DNA of 64,000 nucleotides from Candidatus Bathyarchaeota archaeon. GTDB taxonomy: Archaea; Thermoproteota; Bathyarchaeia; RBG-16-48-13; JAGTRE01. Positions 9,316 to 17,419 of this stretch are shown here, one piece after another. The position numbers and the translations under genes were made by a program. The DNA lies in NCBI GenBank assembly GCA_018396415.1, contig JAGTRE010000006.1:1-64000 (forward strand), in the 5' to 3' direction. The notes under the pieces were generated by a model. The model did no database searches. It worked only from the letters and a program-made list of their open reading frames with translations, and was not told the origin of the DNA. Each line of letters begins with the position of its first letter. The first letter of the stretch is position 1.

Positions 9316-10932
9316 TTATGCTGGCGGGATCTCGGCATATATGGATTTAACATCAATGCCTTTCTTAGTGTTGTATACGTAATACCCTACAAAGATGATG
9401 GCGCCAAGCATCATCCACATAGCTTGCGTGAACATATCACGCATGCTCAGCCACGTTGCACAGACCAGCCAGAAATAGAAGTTAAGCCCGAAGCCAACGA
9501 TGCCACAGATAGTCAGCACTGGAACGCCGCCGATTTCAAACCTTAATCCCTTTTCATATACGTCCTTACGTACATATGGTGTTAATGCAGCGGCGAGACA
9601 GCCGAATGACACCAGTACTTGGTACAACATTGTGGTATCCATGGCTGCTATGTAAGCTCCTGCAACTCCTAACTCAAGGAAGTAGCAGAGGATAACAGCT
9701 ATTGCACCGCCGATAATGGTTAATGTGTTTGCCCAGTATGGGGTGTGGAATCGTGCGTCTACGGCGGCAAATGTTTCAGGGAAGAATCGATCAAAGGACC
9801 AAGAGAAAATCAATCTTGAGCAAACAACGAAGAAGGCTGGGATGTCGTTCATCAGCCATATTGCTGCGGTTACTGCAACGAATAGTTGGAGTGCTACATT
9901 ACCTGGAGCTAGTGCTGCAGCAAAACTTGGTAGATATCGTGGTGGAGGATGTGTGATAATTGCTTGTAGATCGGTTAGGAAGTTCTTGTGAACAAAGCAG
10001 TACAAGGGTATGAAGTCGCCGTACGCCTTATACACAAGTGCTGAGCATCCAACGTAGTATCCTATGATACAGACCGTCCCAAGTATCATTGCAATAACCA
10101 TGCTTCTGCTTGGGTTCTTAATTTCACCACCGACATATGCGGCAGCTGTGAACCCGATATATGCCCAGATCGCGGCAACTCCCGCCGCCATTGTGGAATC
10201 CATACTAAATGGAGCTATAGGAAATGCTGGATGGTCTTTGTGGGCATAAGCCAATGCTACTATCTTATCCCATGATCCAGCTCCCCATGTCGCGTCCCAA
10301 AGCGGTTTAGCCGCCACGGGGGTTCCTGCGGCACTCAGTAGGAAAATTGTGGCGAAGCTGCCCACAGCGGGAATTACTAACAATGTATTTACCAGATAGC
10401 CATAAGACCTCATTCCAAAGTATGCCAAACCAGCGAAGATAATTAAGAGTATGAATCCACCGACAAGCATCGTAGGAACATCTGAAGCCATTGTGGATCC
10501 TAATGTCAGCCATGCCGTGTTTCCAGTTGCAGCGCCAGCTATTATGAGGCAGAGACCCCAAACTGCAATATCGTAGAAACAGATAATGCCAAGCGACAAT
10601 ACCTCGGTAAACCAGAAACCCCAGCTTGATAGGAAGCCGATAGCTGGGTTTAGAGCTCTTGTAATGTAGATATAGTCTCCGCCCGTGCGAGGCATGCTAA
10701 CTGCTAACAAAGTGTAACATATTGCCGTCAAGATTACGGGAATGGCTACGATGGCGAATGCAAGTGGTACGTTAGCTCCGGGATTATTATACGAAGCTTC
10801 AACCATGAGCCTGTTGATGCCACCGCCGATGGTGTGGCTTAAGCAGAGCGACATTGCGGTGAATGGTCCTACTTCCCTGACTAGCCCTGAAGCCCTTCTG
10901 ACAAATATTGTCGGTTTGACTTCTTCAGCCAA
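9316..10932 (-). CDS. APC-superfamily amino acid/polyamine permease
   Basis: 538 residues from a TTG start with a GGAGAGGGG region upstream. There are roughly twelve or more hydrophobic helices. The first helix segment with SHTIGGGINRL and the later MPRTGGDYIYITRAL are the unwound-helix and helix 2-3 loop signatures of APC transporters; YVGGEIKNPSRS corresponds to the conserved G-E-x-x-x-P-x-R-x loop after helix 6. Function: proton- or sodium-coupled uptake of an amino acid or amine. No catabolic enzyme is adjacent, so the substrate is open. Confidence 0.88.
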   Translation of the reverse strand: MAEEVKPTIFVRRASGLVREVGPFTAMSLCLSHTIGGGINRLMVEASYNNPGANVPLAFAIVAIPVILTAICYTLLAVSMPRTGGDYIYITRALNPAIGFLSSWGFWFTEVLSLGIICFYDIAVWGLCLIIAGAATGNTAWLTLGSTMASDVPTMLVGGFILLIIFAGLAYFGMRSYGYLVNTLLVIPAVGSFATIFLLSAAGTPVAAKPLWDATWGAGSWDKIVALAYAHKDHPAFPIAPFSMDSTMAAGVAAIWAYIGFTAAAYVGGEIKNPSRSMVIAMILGTVCIIGYYVGCSALVYKAYGDFIPLYCFVHKNFLTDLQAIITHPPPRYLPSFAAALAPGNVALQLFVAVTAAIWLMNDIPAFFVVCSRLIFSWSFDRFFPETFAAVDARFHTPYWANTLTIIGGAIAVILCYFLELGVAGAYIAAMDTTMLYQVLVSFGCLAAALTPYVRKDVYEKGLRFEIGGVPVLTICGIVGFGLNFYFWLVCATWLSMRDMFTQAMWMMLGAIIFVGYYVYNTKKGIDVKSIYAEIPPA

Positions 10933-11014
10933 TTTTTTCCTTTCCCCTCTCCTTTTAATGAGTTATCTTTTTAGACCGAGAGGGGTATTTAGTTTTTTGG
11001 GTATCTTATTTTAT

Positions 11015-11695
11015 ATGCGTGAGGGATGGGCTGTGGGTCCATTATCGCTAGCGATACGGAAGGGTAAGCCAGAGTTAACTGATCTTGTTCATTTTATCAG
11101 CGTGCTTGATGGTTTTCGAGTTGGTCGAAGTGTGAAATTGAGAGACCTCGACCGGTATACTAAGAAATTGCATTTAACTGATATGGGTAGAGCCTGGAAG
11201 TCTCTTCGGCGTGATTTAGATGCTATTGCAAACTTGCCCTCTTATTCTCCCCATATGTTATCTTATGTTAATCTTTTAGTTTTCCTTCGTTTTCTAATGG
11301 GCATTAGTTTCACATTGTTAATTGCTCTTTCTTTACTAGTTTTCATTGGAAGATTAGAACTTGAGCAGCCCCCGTTTACCTTTACAAATATTTTCGTTGG
11401 CTTGCTCGCTTTTGCAAACATCGTGTTAGTTATTCGGTTTTTTGTCAGAGAAAAGGTTAGGGGCTTTTACGAGAGTTCTGTAAGCAGATATCGGGGTAAA
11501 ATAGCTCATCTAAGAGAAGTTAATCAGGTTTTAATTAACCAACTTAGCGAAAAGATCCGTAAGGCTAATGAAAACCCCAAGAAGTACAAGTTAACTCTTT
11601 ATAACATTGACTATGAAGGGATCAAAGTTTTGAAGAAACCGGGTTGGTTGCGGGAGCACTATGTTGCAATTCCAATAGTAGGTAAAGCTGATTAA
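11015..11695 (+). CDS. Hypothetical membrane protein with two central helices
   Basis: About 226 residues from the ATG at 11015; an in-frame ATG at 10958 would add 19 residues, and longer frames run into the divergent permease gene and are not credible. Residues 1-85 are soluble and charged and could form a winged-helix-like unit (LHLTDMGRAWKSLRRDLDAI). Two hydrophobic helices follow (VFLRFLMGISFTLLIAL and FVGLLAFANIVLVIRF), then a basic coiled-coil-like tail. Family not recognised. It is divergent from the permease and convergent with the PrsW-like gene. Confidence 0.6.
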   Translation: MREGWAVGPLSLAIRKGKPELTDLVHFISVLDGFRVGRSVKLRDLDRYTKKLHLTDMGRAWKSLRRDLDAIANLPSYSPHMLSYVNLLVFLRFLMGISFTLLIALSLLVFIGRLELEQPPFTFTNIFVGLLAFANIVLVIRFFVREKVRGFYESSVSRYRGKIAHLREVNQVLINQLSEKIRKANENPKKYKLTLYNIDYEGIKVLKKPGWLREHYVAIPIVGKAD

Positions 11696-11711
11696 CTTTT
11701 TTTGGATTAAG

Positions 11712-12386
11712 TTATTTTACTTCCTTACTTACGATTGCAAACAACAGTACGGATATCAGTATCGCAACAAAAGTAAACTCTTCTATGATTAGGTTATAGA
11801 AGGAATGAGCCAGAACAGCCCCTATGAAACTTGCAACAATGAATAAACTTGAGCGTCCTTCAACCTTCTTGCCAATTCCATATCCACCTAAACCTGTGGA
11901 ACCCGCATGAAAGAAAGTCGCAGAAAAAGCCCTCCAAAGACTGGTCAGTAACCATTGGGTAAACCCTCCAGAGAGTAGAGCTGACGCTTCAAAAAGAAGG
12001 TTCTCTGCAGCGGAAAATCCTAGGCCTGAAGCTGAGCCGTAAACTATGCCATCCTTAGCTCCGTTAATGACACCATGGCCACGGAGTCTCAGCACACCCA
12101 TCGGTTTTAAACCCTCCTCAACTAAAGGAGCTACGATTAAAGCTGTGATTTCAGCTGGTTCCAGGTCTAAAAACCTGAAGCCCATCCATCGTATAATTAT
12201 AGAACTAGCCATTTCAATGATTAAGGCTAATATAGAACAGACTACAGCTCCGTAGACAAATGTTAAAAAGATGGTTCTGAAGGGTGCATGTCCAAAGTGC
12301 TCACGGCGCCAGACATAAAATAGTAAACAGAGAGAAGGTGCGAAGGCAGCTACGAGGAATGCTATAATAAATTCCAGTGGGGTCAT
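11712..12386 (-). CDS. prsW: PrsW-family intramembrane metalloprotease
   Basis: 224 residues with about six to seven membrane helices. The PrsW/CPBP-clan catalytic motifs are all visible: LVEEGLKP (the paired glutamates), GSASGLGFSAAENLLFE, ATFFHAGSTGLGGYGIG with the metal-binding His, and a late LAHSFYNLI. Such proteases cut membrane-bound substrates, in bacteria anti-sigma factors; the archaeal substrate is unknown. It ends 16 bases from the convergent hypothetical membrane gene. Confidence 0.85.
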   Translation of the reverse strand: MTPLEFIIAFLVAAFAPSLCLLFYVWRREHFGHAPFRTIFLTFVYGAVVCSILALIIEMASSIIIRWMGFRFLDLEPAEITALIVAPLVEEGLKPMGVLRLRGHGVINGAKDGIVYGSASGLGFSAAENLLFEASALLSGGFTQWLLTSLWRAFSATFFHAGSTGLGGYGIGKKVEGRSSLFIVASFIGAVLAHSFYNLIIEEFTFVAILISVLLFAIVSKEVK

Positions 12387-12424
12387 GGGCTTCTCAATAC
12401 TTAATTAGCTTAAACGATAATAAA

Positions 12425-13105
12425 TCACCTTGTGAGTTGTTTCGCTAGGTCTTCGGGGTTTTCTTTTATTACTTTTAACGCTTCTGAGTCATTTAAGCCC
12501 GATCCGAGGGCTATTTGGTATGCTTGCTTCTGAGAAAGAAATTCGGTTGGTTCGTGAAGGTCGGTATTTAGGATCATTTTCGCTTCCGTCTCCTTTGCGA
12601 TTTTCACTACGTGTCCATTGGTGAGGCAGTGTCCCTTTCTAGCAGATAACTCGATGTAAATATTATTTTTCGCAGCTAGGGCCGCGTCAACTTCGCTTAA
12701 TAAGCCTGGGTGGGCGAGGATGTCAACTTCTTCACAGATTACTGCTGCGTGGTTGGTTCCGCGTTGTACTGGCTCAACCAGGGTTTCTCCATGGACTAAG
12801 ATGAGCTTTGCTCCTAATAGCCTTGCGCGACGGGCTAATCCATTAATGCTTCGCAGTGGAATGTGGGTTAACTCTACGCCAGGAATGAGTTGCACTGAAG
12901 AATGTTTTTTCAATTCTTTAGCAGCGGTGACCAATCTTGGGATAATAAATTCCAAATTTGAGGCATCAGCATGGTCAGTAATTGCCACCACACTATAACC
13001 CATTGCCTCTGCCCTCCGAACAATCTCACTGGGTAAGAGAACGCCATCACTGAATAACGAATGGATATGCAAGTCAATTCTGTTCCCCAGTTTCCCCATT
13101 TTCAT
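12425..13105 (-). CDS. PHP-domain phosphoesterase, candidate histidinol-phosphatase
   Basis: 226 residues. PHP metal-binding motifs appear in order: DLHIHSLFSDG (residues about 11-21), ITDHAD (40-45), GVELT, LVHGE, LAHPG and LNTDLHEP near the C-terminus. The gene starts five bases downstream of hisC on the same strand, so the pair is co-transcribed. PHP enzymes include the monofunctional histidinol-phosphate phosphatase of the histidine pathway, and the hisC linkage makes that the best guess. Other his genes are not in the window. Confidence 0.78.
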   Translation of the reverse strand: MKMGKLGNRIDLHIHSLFSDGVLLPSEIVRRAEAMGYSVVAITDHADASNLEFIIPRLVTAAKELKKHSSVQLIPGVELTHIPLRSINGLARRARLLGAKLILVHGETLVEPVQRGTNHAAVICEEVDILAHPGLLSEVDAALAAKNNIYIELSARKGHCLTNGHVVKIAKETEAKMILNTDLHEPTEFLSQKQAYQIALGSGLNDSEALKVIKENPEDLAKQLTR

Positions 13106-13109
13106 CGAA

Positions 13110-14204
13110 TCAAGCCTTCAAGATAGTTTTTAACGCTTTAATGAAACGTTCATTTTCTTCTTTTAAGCCTATACTTACACGGATATATTCTCCATCAAGC
13201 CCTTTTGCACCGGTGCAATCTTTTACTAAGATGCCTAGGTTACTGAGTGCGTTTACAATTTCGGTTGAACTATGGCGGGATTCGGTTACGTCGATTAGGA
13301 TGAAATTAGCTTCAGAAGGGAAAGCTCGGATTTTTCTTATTTTCGCAAGCTCTGAATATAGGTATCTTTTCCACTTCCTTATCAATCCTCTAGCCCTTAT
13401 TGCATGTTGAATATCGTCTAATGCTGTGATGGCAGCTCTTTCCGCTAAGAGGCTTACGTTGAAAGGTAATCTAACACGATCAAGGTAATTTATTATTTCT
13501 GGGGACGCGAGGACATAGCCAACTCTTAATCCTGCTAATCCCAGAAACTTTGAAAACGTCCTCAGTATGATAACATTTTCATATTTTTGAACTAGGGGGA
13601 TAAGGGTTTTCGCCGAAAACTCGGCGTAGGCTTCATCGATGACCAGTAGCTTACCAGTTAGGGCGAGTTCTTCAGCGTCATTTTCTAATATAGCGCTTCC
13701 AGTTGGATTGTTGGGACTGCAAATAAAAATTAACTTTGTACGTTGCGAGATTGCTTGTTTAATGCCCTCTATGTCCCAATAGAATTTTTTTCGCATTGGG
13801 ATGAAAATTGGTTTCCCCTCCGCGAGTTTCAAAACTTTTTCATAAACCTCGAAGGTTGGAACTGAGATTATTGCTTCATCGCCTGGGTTAACAAAAGTCT
13901 TAATCAACAAGTCTATCGCTTCGTCGGAGCCGCTTCCAACGATTACGTTCTCAGGCTTAAGTGAAACGTACTTGGCGATCCTCTGGCGTAGTTCCACGTA
14001 ACTAGGATCAGGATACCTGTTCACCATCGTCGTTGCATCAATTATTGCTTGAACAACTTTGGGGGATGGTCCTAGGGGATTTTCGTTAGCGTGCATTCTG
14101 ATTACGTCTTTCTTCATGGGCGTTGGTGGCTTGCTTATTGGGAAATATAGTTTAGCCTCTTTTGCAGAATGCCTAACGTAACTCTCAACCCTAATCAAAG
14201 TCAA
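13110..14204 (-). CDS. hisC: Histidinol-phosphate aminotransferase
   Basis: 364 residues, PLP fold-type I. Visible motifs are RMHANENPLGPSPK at the N-terminus, SPNNPTGS in the middle, VIDEAYAEF with the PLP-binding Asp, and RTFSKFLGLAGLRVGY with the Schiff-base Lys (about residue 222) and the phosphate-binding Arg. It transfers an amino group from glutamate to imidazole-acetol phosphate. The minus-strand promoter has a TATA-like TTATAAACGC at plus 14230-14243. The PHP phosphatase is next in the operon. Secure call; a broader aromatic role is possible. Confidence 0.9.
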   Translation of the reverse strand: MTLIRVESYVRHSAKEAKLYFPISKPPTPMKKDVIRMHANENPLGPSPKVVQAIIDATTMVNRYPDPSYVELRQRIAKYVSLKPENVIVGSGSDEAIDLLIKTFVNPGDEAIISVPTFEVYEKVLKLAEGKPIFIPMRKKFYWDIEGIKQAISQRTKLIFICSPNNPTGSAILENDAEELALTGKLLVIDEAYAEFSAKTLIPLVQKYENVIILRTFSKFLGLAGLRVGYVLASPEIINYLDRVRLPFNVSLLAERAAITALDDIQHAIRARGLIRKWKRYLYSELAKIRKIRAFPSEANFILIDVTESRHSSTEIVNALSNLGILVKDCTGAKGLDGEYIRVSIGLKEENERFIKALKTILKA

Positions 14205-14320
14205 TCCTCCAGAATATGTTGAATAGCGTTTAAGCGTTTATAACCAGTAGCCTTTAATATGCCAAGTTTAAAAGAAGCGTTGAAAGGGGTTTTCTTGAAT
14301 TTAAAGGGAGTCTGTTATTT

Positions 14321-14587
14321 TCGTGAGCTACCAACGACTTAAGTCGTTGGCTTCCTCCTTCATTCAGCCGTTTGTAGGCGGAAGGCTGTACATCCTTCCA
14401 AGCTACGGGCTTGGTTACGCACCGCAGCTCTCTCAGCCAAACGATGCACGGATTTTTCAGAGGCGTTTCCCTTGAGGATTCGGACTACCCTCAGCCCTAT
14501 TCATCGAAAAAATAGGCTGGGGGAGAAAATATAAGAAATGTTCGCTTTCATCCCACCCCCTAAAGGACGTGGGATTTCCCGCTCACG
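14321..14587. mobile_element. IS200/IS605-like non-autonomous element (transposase-less relic)
   Basis: A roughly 265-base unit between hisC and lysK. It starts with CGTGAGC and closes with GCTCACG (inverted). Just inside the left end is a perfect palindrome, and just inside the right end is the hairpin TCCCACCCCCTAAAGGACG-TGGGA followed by TTTCCCGC, a layout that I associate with right ends of IS605/TnpB elements. There is no open frame inside. Sub-terminal hairpins are what single-strand transposases recognise, so this could be mobilised in trans. The lysK stop codon lies in the right edge. Confidence 0.55.
14331..14350. repeat. Perfect 20-base palindrome at left end of the element
   Basis: CCAACGACTTAAGTCGTTGG is a perfect inverted repeat with no spacer. 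It could fold as a hairpin in single-stranded DNA, matching the sub-terminal hairpins of IS200/IS605-type elements. Confidence 0.85.
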
Positions 14588-15686
14588 GATTTAAATGTAG
14601 TTCAACTAATTTTGCTAATGTCTTCTCATAGATTTTGACGCTTTTCAAAACTTCAGAGATTGCAATATGCTCGTTGGGAGCGTGGTCGAGGTGCGAATCC
14701 CCTGGGCCATAGGTGACTACGGGTATTTTCAACTGATTTCCCAATATGTTCATGTCTCCTGTTCCAGTTTTTCGAAGTAGCTTCGCAGGCTTCCCTGTAA
14801 CTTCTCTAATAGCCCAAGTTAAAGCGTGAACAAGCTTTGATCTACCGTTAGTTTCAAATGGCTCATTTTGGTCTAAAATTTTTAGATTTATGTTAACTTC
14901 TGGATTCGCTAAGTGAAACTGTTGAAGGACAGTTTGGGCTTCATTTTTTATATCTTCACACTTAAACGGAGGAGGCACTCTGACATCGATGTGAATTTCG
15001 CATATGCCCGGGATAATATTAAAGTTGGTCCCTCCTCTAATTTTGGTTAGGCTTGTTGTAAGGGAGTAAAATAGACTGTTTCCCTTCATTTTATTAGATA
15101 GCGAAGTCTCAAGGGTTTTCCAGACTTCAAATGCTTTTTCAATGGCGTTTGTATACATCCAAGGGGCACTGGAGTGTCCTGAGGGGGTTCGACATGTAAT
15201 TTTGAAGTGTAGGCTTCCTTTATATCCAATGGTAATGTTTTGGACTCCACTAGGTTCTCCGAATATTGCGTAATGAATAGAAGAGGGCTTTTTCACGAAA
15301 TATTTAATTCCTCTACTCTTCCTCTCCTCATCAACAACCCCTGCAATGAGCACTCTACCTTGCGAGCTATGGGCTGCGAAATTAGCGCCTGCCACTATCA
15401 TGGATGCAAGGGAAGCCTTCGCGTCAACCGCTCCCCGACCGTAAAGGAAGCCGTTTTTAACTTTAACTGGTATAAAACCTGGGACTGTGTCTAAGTGGCT
15501 GCAAAGCAGGATGGTTGGATTTCCCTCCCCAATAGAACCGACCAGATTTCCAATTTCATCTATTTTGGTGTCGTAACCCAGTTCTTCTAATTTAGAAAAC
15601 AGGAATTCGGTTAGTTTGGTTTCCCTTCCTGAGGGGCTGTATATTTCAAGCATTTTTGTGAGGAGGTCGATAACATAATTTTGCAT
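14583..15686 (-). CDS. lysK: [LysW]-lysine/[LysW]-ornithine hydrolase
   Basis: 367 residues, M20 zinc peptidase family. Metal-site segments are LLCSHLDTVPG, GRGAVDAKASLAS, VVDEERKSRG, FGEPSG and the late DSHLDHAPNEHI. The enzyme releases lysine or ornithine from the C-terminal glutamate of the carrier LysW, the last carrier step. It follows lysX after a 67-base gap that holds an inverted repeat. Its stop codon lies in the edge of the neighbouring IS605-like unit, so the last residues may have been reshaped by the insertion. Its closeness to lysW1/lysX and the single copy suggest that it serves both pathways. Confidence 0.86.
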   Translation of the reverse strand: MQNYVIDLLTKMLEIYSPSGRETKLTEFLFSKLEELGYDTKIDEIGNLVGSIGEGNPTILLCSHLDTVPGFIPVKVKNGFLYGRGAVDAKASLASMIVAGANFAAHSSQGRVLIAGVVDEERKSRGIKYFVKKPSSIHYAIFGEPSGVQNITIGYKGSLHFKITCRTPSGHSSAPWMYTNAIEKAFEVWKTLETSLSNKMKGNSLFYSLTTSLTKIRGGTNFNIIPGICEIHIDVRVPPPFKCEDIKNEAQTVLQQFHLANPEVNINLKILDQNEPFETNGRSKLVHALTWAIREVTGKPAKLLRKTGTGDMNILGNQLKIPVVTYGPGDSHLDHAPNEHIAISEVLKSVKIYEKTLAKLVELHLNP

Positions 15687-15715
15687 CGATTTCCTTCCGT
15701 TGGTGAGATGGTTTT

Positions 15716-15752
15716 ACGCTAAAATAAGATAAATGTTCATTCAAGTTAGCGT
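15716..15752. promoter_or_regulatory. Inverted repeat between lysX and lysK
   Basis: ACGCTAA at 15716-15722 and TTAGCGT at 15746-15752 are exact inverted copies 23 bases apart, filling the short gap between lysX and lysK. It may be an operator for a lysK promoter (AT-rich spacer) or an RNA hairpin that tunes readthrough. Function inferred only. Confidence 0.4.
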
Positions 15753-15753
15753 T

Positions 15754-16608
15754 TTAATGTTTTGCCAGATTTACCGCGTAGTCGATTATTAAACCTTGGA
15801 TGTTAACACCTGTTGTTGGGACAGTATTTTTGAACTCCACGGTATTATTAACCTCGTGAACGAGAAGCCCTTCTGGACTTTCCATACAGTCTATTCCGAG
15901 AACTCCTCCACCTACAGCCTTCGCAGCTTTTAAGCTAATTTCCTCTAGCTCACTGGTTATGGGACAAGCCACGGCTTTTCCACCTAAGGCGGTATTAGTT
16001 TTCCACTGTCCGGGCGCTGAGTACCTATAGATTGCTGCTACTGCTTCATCTCCAATAACCACGGTTCTGATATCCCTTGGAGGGCGATTAACCTTTGGTT
16101 GAACGTAGAAGATTTGGTACAACGGAAACATATAGGATCTGTCTTCCATGATGGCTTCTGCGGATTCTCTGTCGTTTAAAAGGGCGACTAATCTCCCCCA
16201 ACTTCCGGTAACCGGTTTAAGCACTGCTGGATAGCCGACTACAGTGTCCAGTGCGCGTAACGCGGATTCAGGTGAAAACGCCACGATAGTTTTAGGTGTT
16301 GGTACTTTGGCGTTCATAAGGGCTAATGTCGTTAGCAACTTGTTGCCACAGGTTAACGCAACATCTAGAGGATTGATTACAAGTTTTCCTTTAGCTTGAA
16401 GAATTGCTGTGAGATGTACTGCTCGGTAATAGCCAACGCACCTTTGTAAAATTACATCTCCAAATTCTGGTCCGCCGTCGGTGTTAACACTGAGAAAGAG
16501 GTTATCAGTGTCTATTGGCGTTATGTTGATTCCTTTATCCCTTGCGGCTTTAATAAGCGCCTTTTCTTCCCAGCGGATTACATCATAGAGCAGCCCGATT
16601 GTGGTCAC
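15754..16608 (-). CDS. lysX: LysW-dependent ATP-grasp ligase, LysX-like (alpha-aminoadipate type)
   Basis: 284 residues, GTG start five bases after lysW1. ATP-grasp landmarks include VLKPVTGSWGRLVA, RPPRDIRTVVIG, GVLGIDCMES and LVHEVNNTVEFKN. It joins the alpha-amino group of alpha-aminoadipate (or glutamate) to the C-terminal glutamate of LysW. The C-terminal loop reads EFKN-(3)-TTGVNI, close to what I recall of Thermus LysX, whereas the paralogue at 20481-21335 reads EFRG and TSIDI. On that basis this copy is the better candidate for the lysine branch; the assignment is inferred. The two paralogues are otherwise colinear. Confidence 0.82.
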   Translation of the reverse strand: MTTIGLLYDVIRWEEKALIKAARDKGINITPIDTDNLFLSVNTDGGPEFGDVILQRCVGYYRAVHLTAILQAKGKLVINPLDVALTCGNKLLTTLALMNAKVPTPKTIVAFSPESALRALDTVVGYPAVLKPVTGSWGRLVALLNDRESAEAIMEDRSYMFPLYQIFYVQPKVNRPPRDIRTVVIGDEAVAAIYRYSAPGQWKTNTALGGKAVACPITSELEEISLKAAKAVGGGVLGIDCMESPEGLLVHEVNNTVEFKNTVPTTGVNIQGLIIDYAVNLAKH

Positions 16609-16613
16609 TCAGG

Positions 16614-16793
16614 CTACTCTCCCCAATCTTCTCCTTCAACACGGGCTACTTTTATCTCTGCATGGTCTCCTTGAATACTGCAAACTTCGAATTCTAAGCC
16701 ACAATCTGGGCAGCTGACCAGCTCTCCTGGCATCACATCTTTAGGTAGGTTAATTTGAGCTTCGCATTCTGGACATTTGGCTTGCATCCTCAT
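16614..16793 (-). CDS. lysW: LysW amino-group carrier protein (copy 1)
   Basis: A 59-residue protein. It has the LysW zinc site as two pairs, KCPEC and SCPDCGLEFEV, an acidic surface, and the diagnostic C-terminal tail EGEDWGE, whose last glutamate is the attachment point for the substrate. The start is ATG at 16793 with GGGA just upstream. It lies directly ahead of lysX (stop 16614, lysX start 16608) and has its own promoter and inverted-repeat site upstream, separating it from the arginine-side operon. Confidence 0.93.
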   Translation of the reverse strand: MRMQAKCPECEAQINLPKDVMPGELVSCPDCGLEFEVCSIQGDHAEIKVARVEGEDWGE

Positions 16794-16890
16794 TTATCCC
16801 TCCAGTAGACAATCCTTTGCTGCTTTTCCTCCGCGACTCTTCTTATCACCTCGAAGATGAATGTAGTTATTTTGATGCACAAAAATAAGG

Positions 16891-16911
16891 ATATCGTACT
16901 CGATATAAATT
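16891..16911 (-). promoter_or_regulatory. lysW1 promoter with overlapping inverted-repeat operator
   Basis: On the minus strand a TATA box AATTTATAT (plus 16903-16911) overlaps the inverted repeat ATATCG-N4-CGATAT (16891-16906). The gene start is about 100 bases downstream. An operator placed over and just after a TATA box would repress. The Lrp-family regulator gene immediately upstream is the obvious candidate ligand-responsive binder, by analogy with Sulfolobus LysM, although LysM itself activates. Inference. Confidence 0.5.
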
Positions 16912-16933
16912 TTTTCGTAAAAAAGGTATATTT

Positions 16934-17347
16934 TCAGTACCAAGCTTTCAAGACTATTAATGTATTTGTATCTTTAATCCCGTTTACATGCCGAATTTCA
17001 TCGATGCATTTATTAATGGCAGCAATATCCGTACCCGAGATTACAGCTGCAACGTCGTATTGCCCAGTAACCTCATACACCACTTCAACTCCGTTTATTG
17101 CTCGGATTTGTTCTGCTACCTGAGGTGTCGGTATGGAAGGTGTTGTGGAAACTAGTGTTACCGCCTTTATGCCTTCTTTAGCGGCTACCTCAATTGAAAA
17201 GCGTTTTATAACCTCATTTTTCACGAGATTTTGTATTCGCTTTCTGACTGCTCCTTCAGATAACCTAACAGCTTTTGCGATTTTTATGTAGGGGGTTCTA
17301 GAATCCTTCTTGAGTATGCTTATTATTTTTTCATCGATTTCGTCCAA
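16934..17347 (-). CDS. Lrp/AsnC-family regulator, LysM-like position
   Basis: 137 residues. The N-terminal winged helix-turn-helix (KIISILKKDSRTPYIKIAKAVRLSEGAVRKRIQNLVKNE, read in parts) is followed by the RAM ligand-binding domain (VVYEVTGQYDVAAVISG, GIKDTNTLIVLK). Full-length, intact. It sits between lysJ and lysW1, where Sulfolobus has LysM, an Lrp-type regulator responding to lysine. The inverted repeat at 16891-16906, just past its stop codon, is a plausible target. Role in lysine/arginine control inferred. Confidence 0.86.
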   Translation of the reverse strand: MDEIDEKIISILKKDSRTPYIKIAKAVRLSEGAVRKRIQNLVKNEVIKRFSIEVAAKEGIKAVTLVSTTPSIPTPQVAEQIRAINGVEVVYEVTGQYDVAAVISGTDIAAINKCIDEIRHVNGIKDTNTLIVLKAWY

Positions 17348-17419
17348 GCGGTTTCACCTTGTGGTGCATCAATCATGGAGATTTCGCCTTATTACGAATT
17401 CTGGGTCAAAACTTAAAAA

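Noticed and set aside
10742-11014. Long upstream extension of the two-helix membrane protein
   Set aside because: It would run back into the permease coding region on the other strand; ATG 11015 (or 10958) is more sensible.
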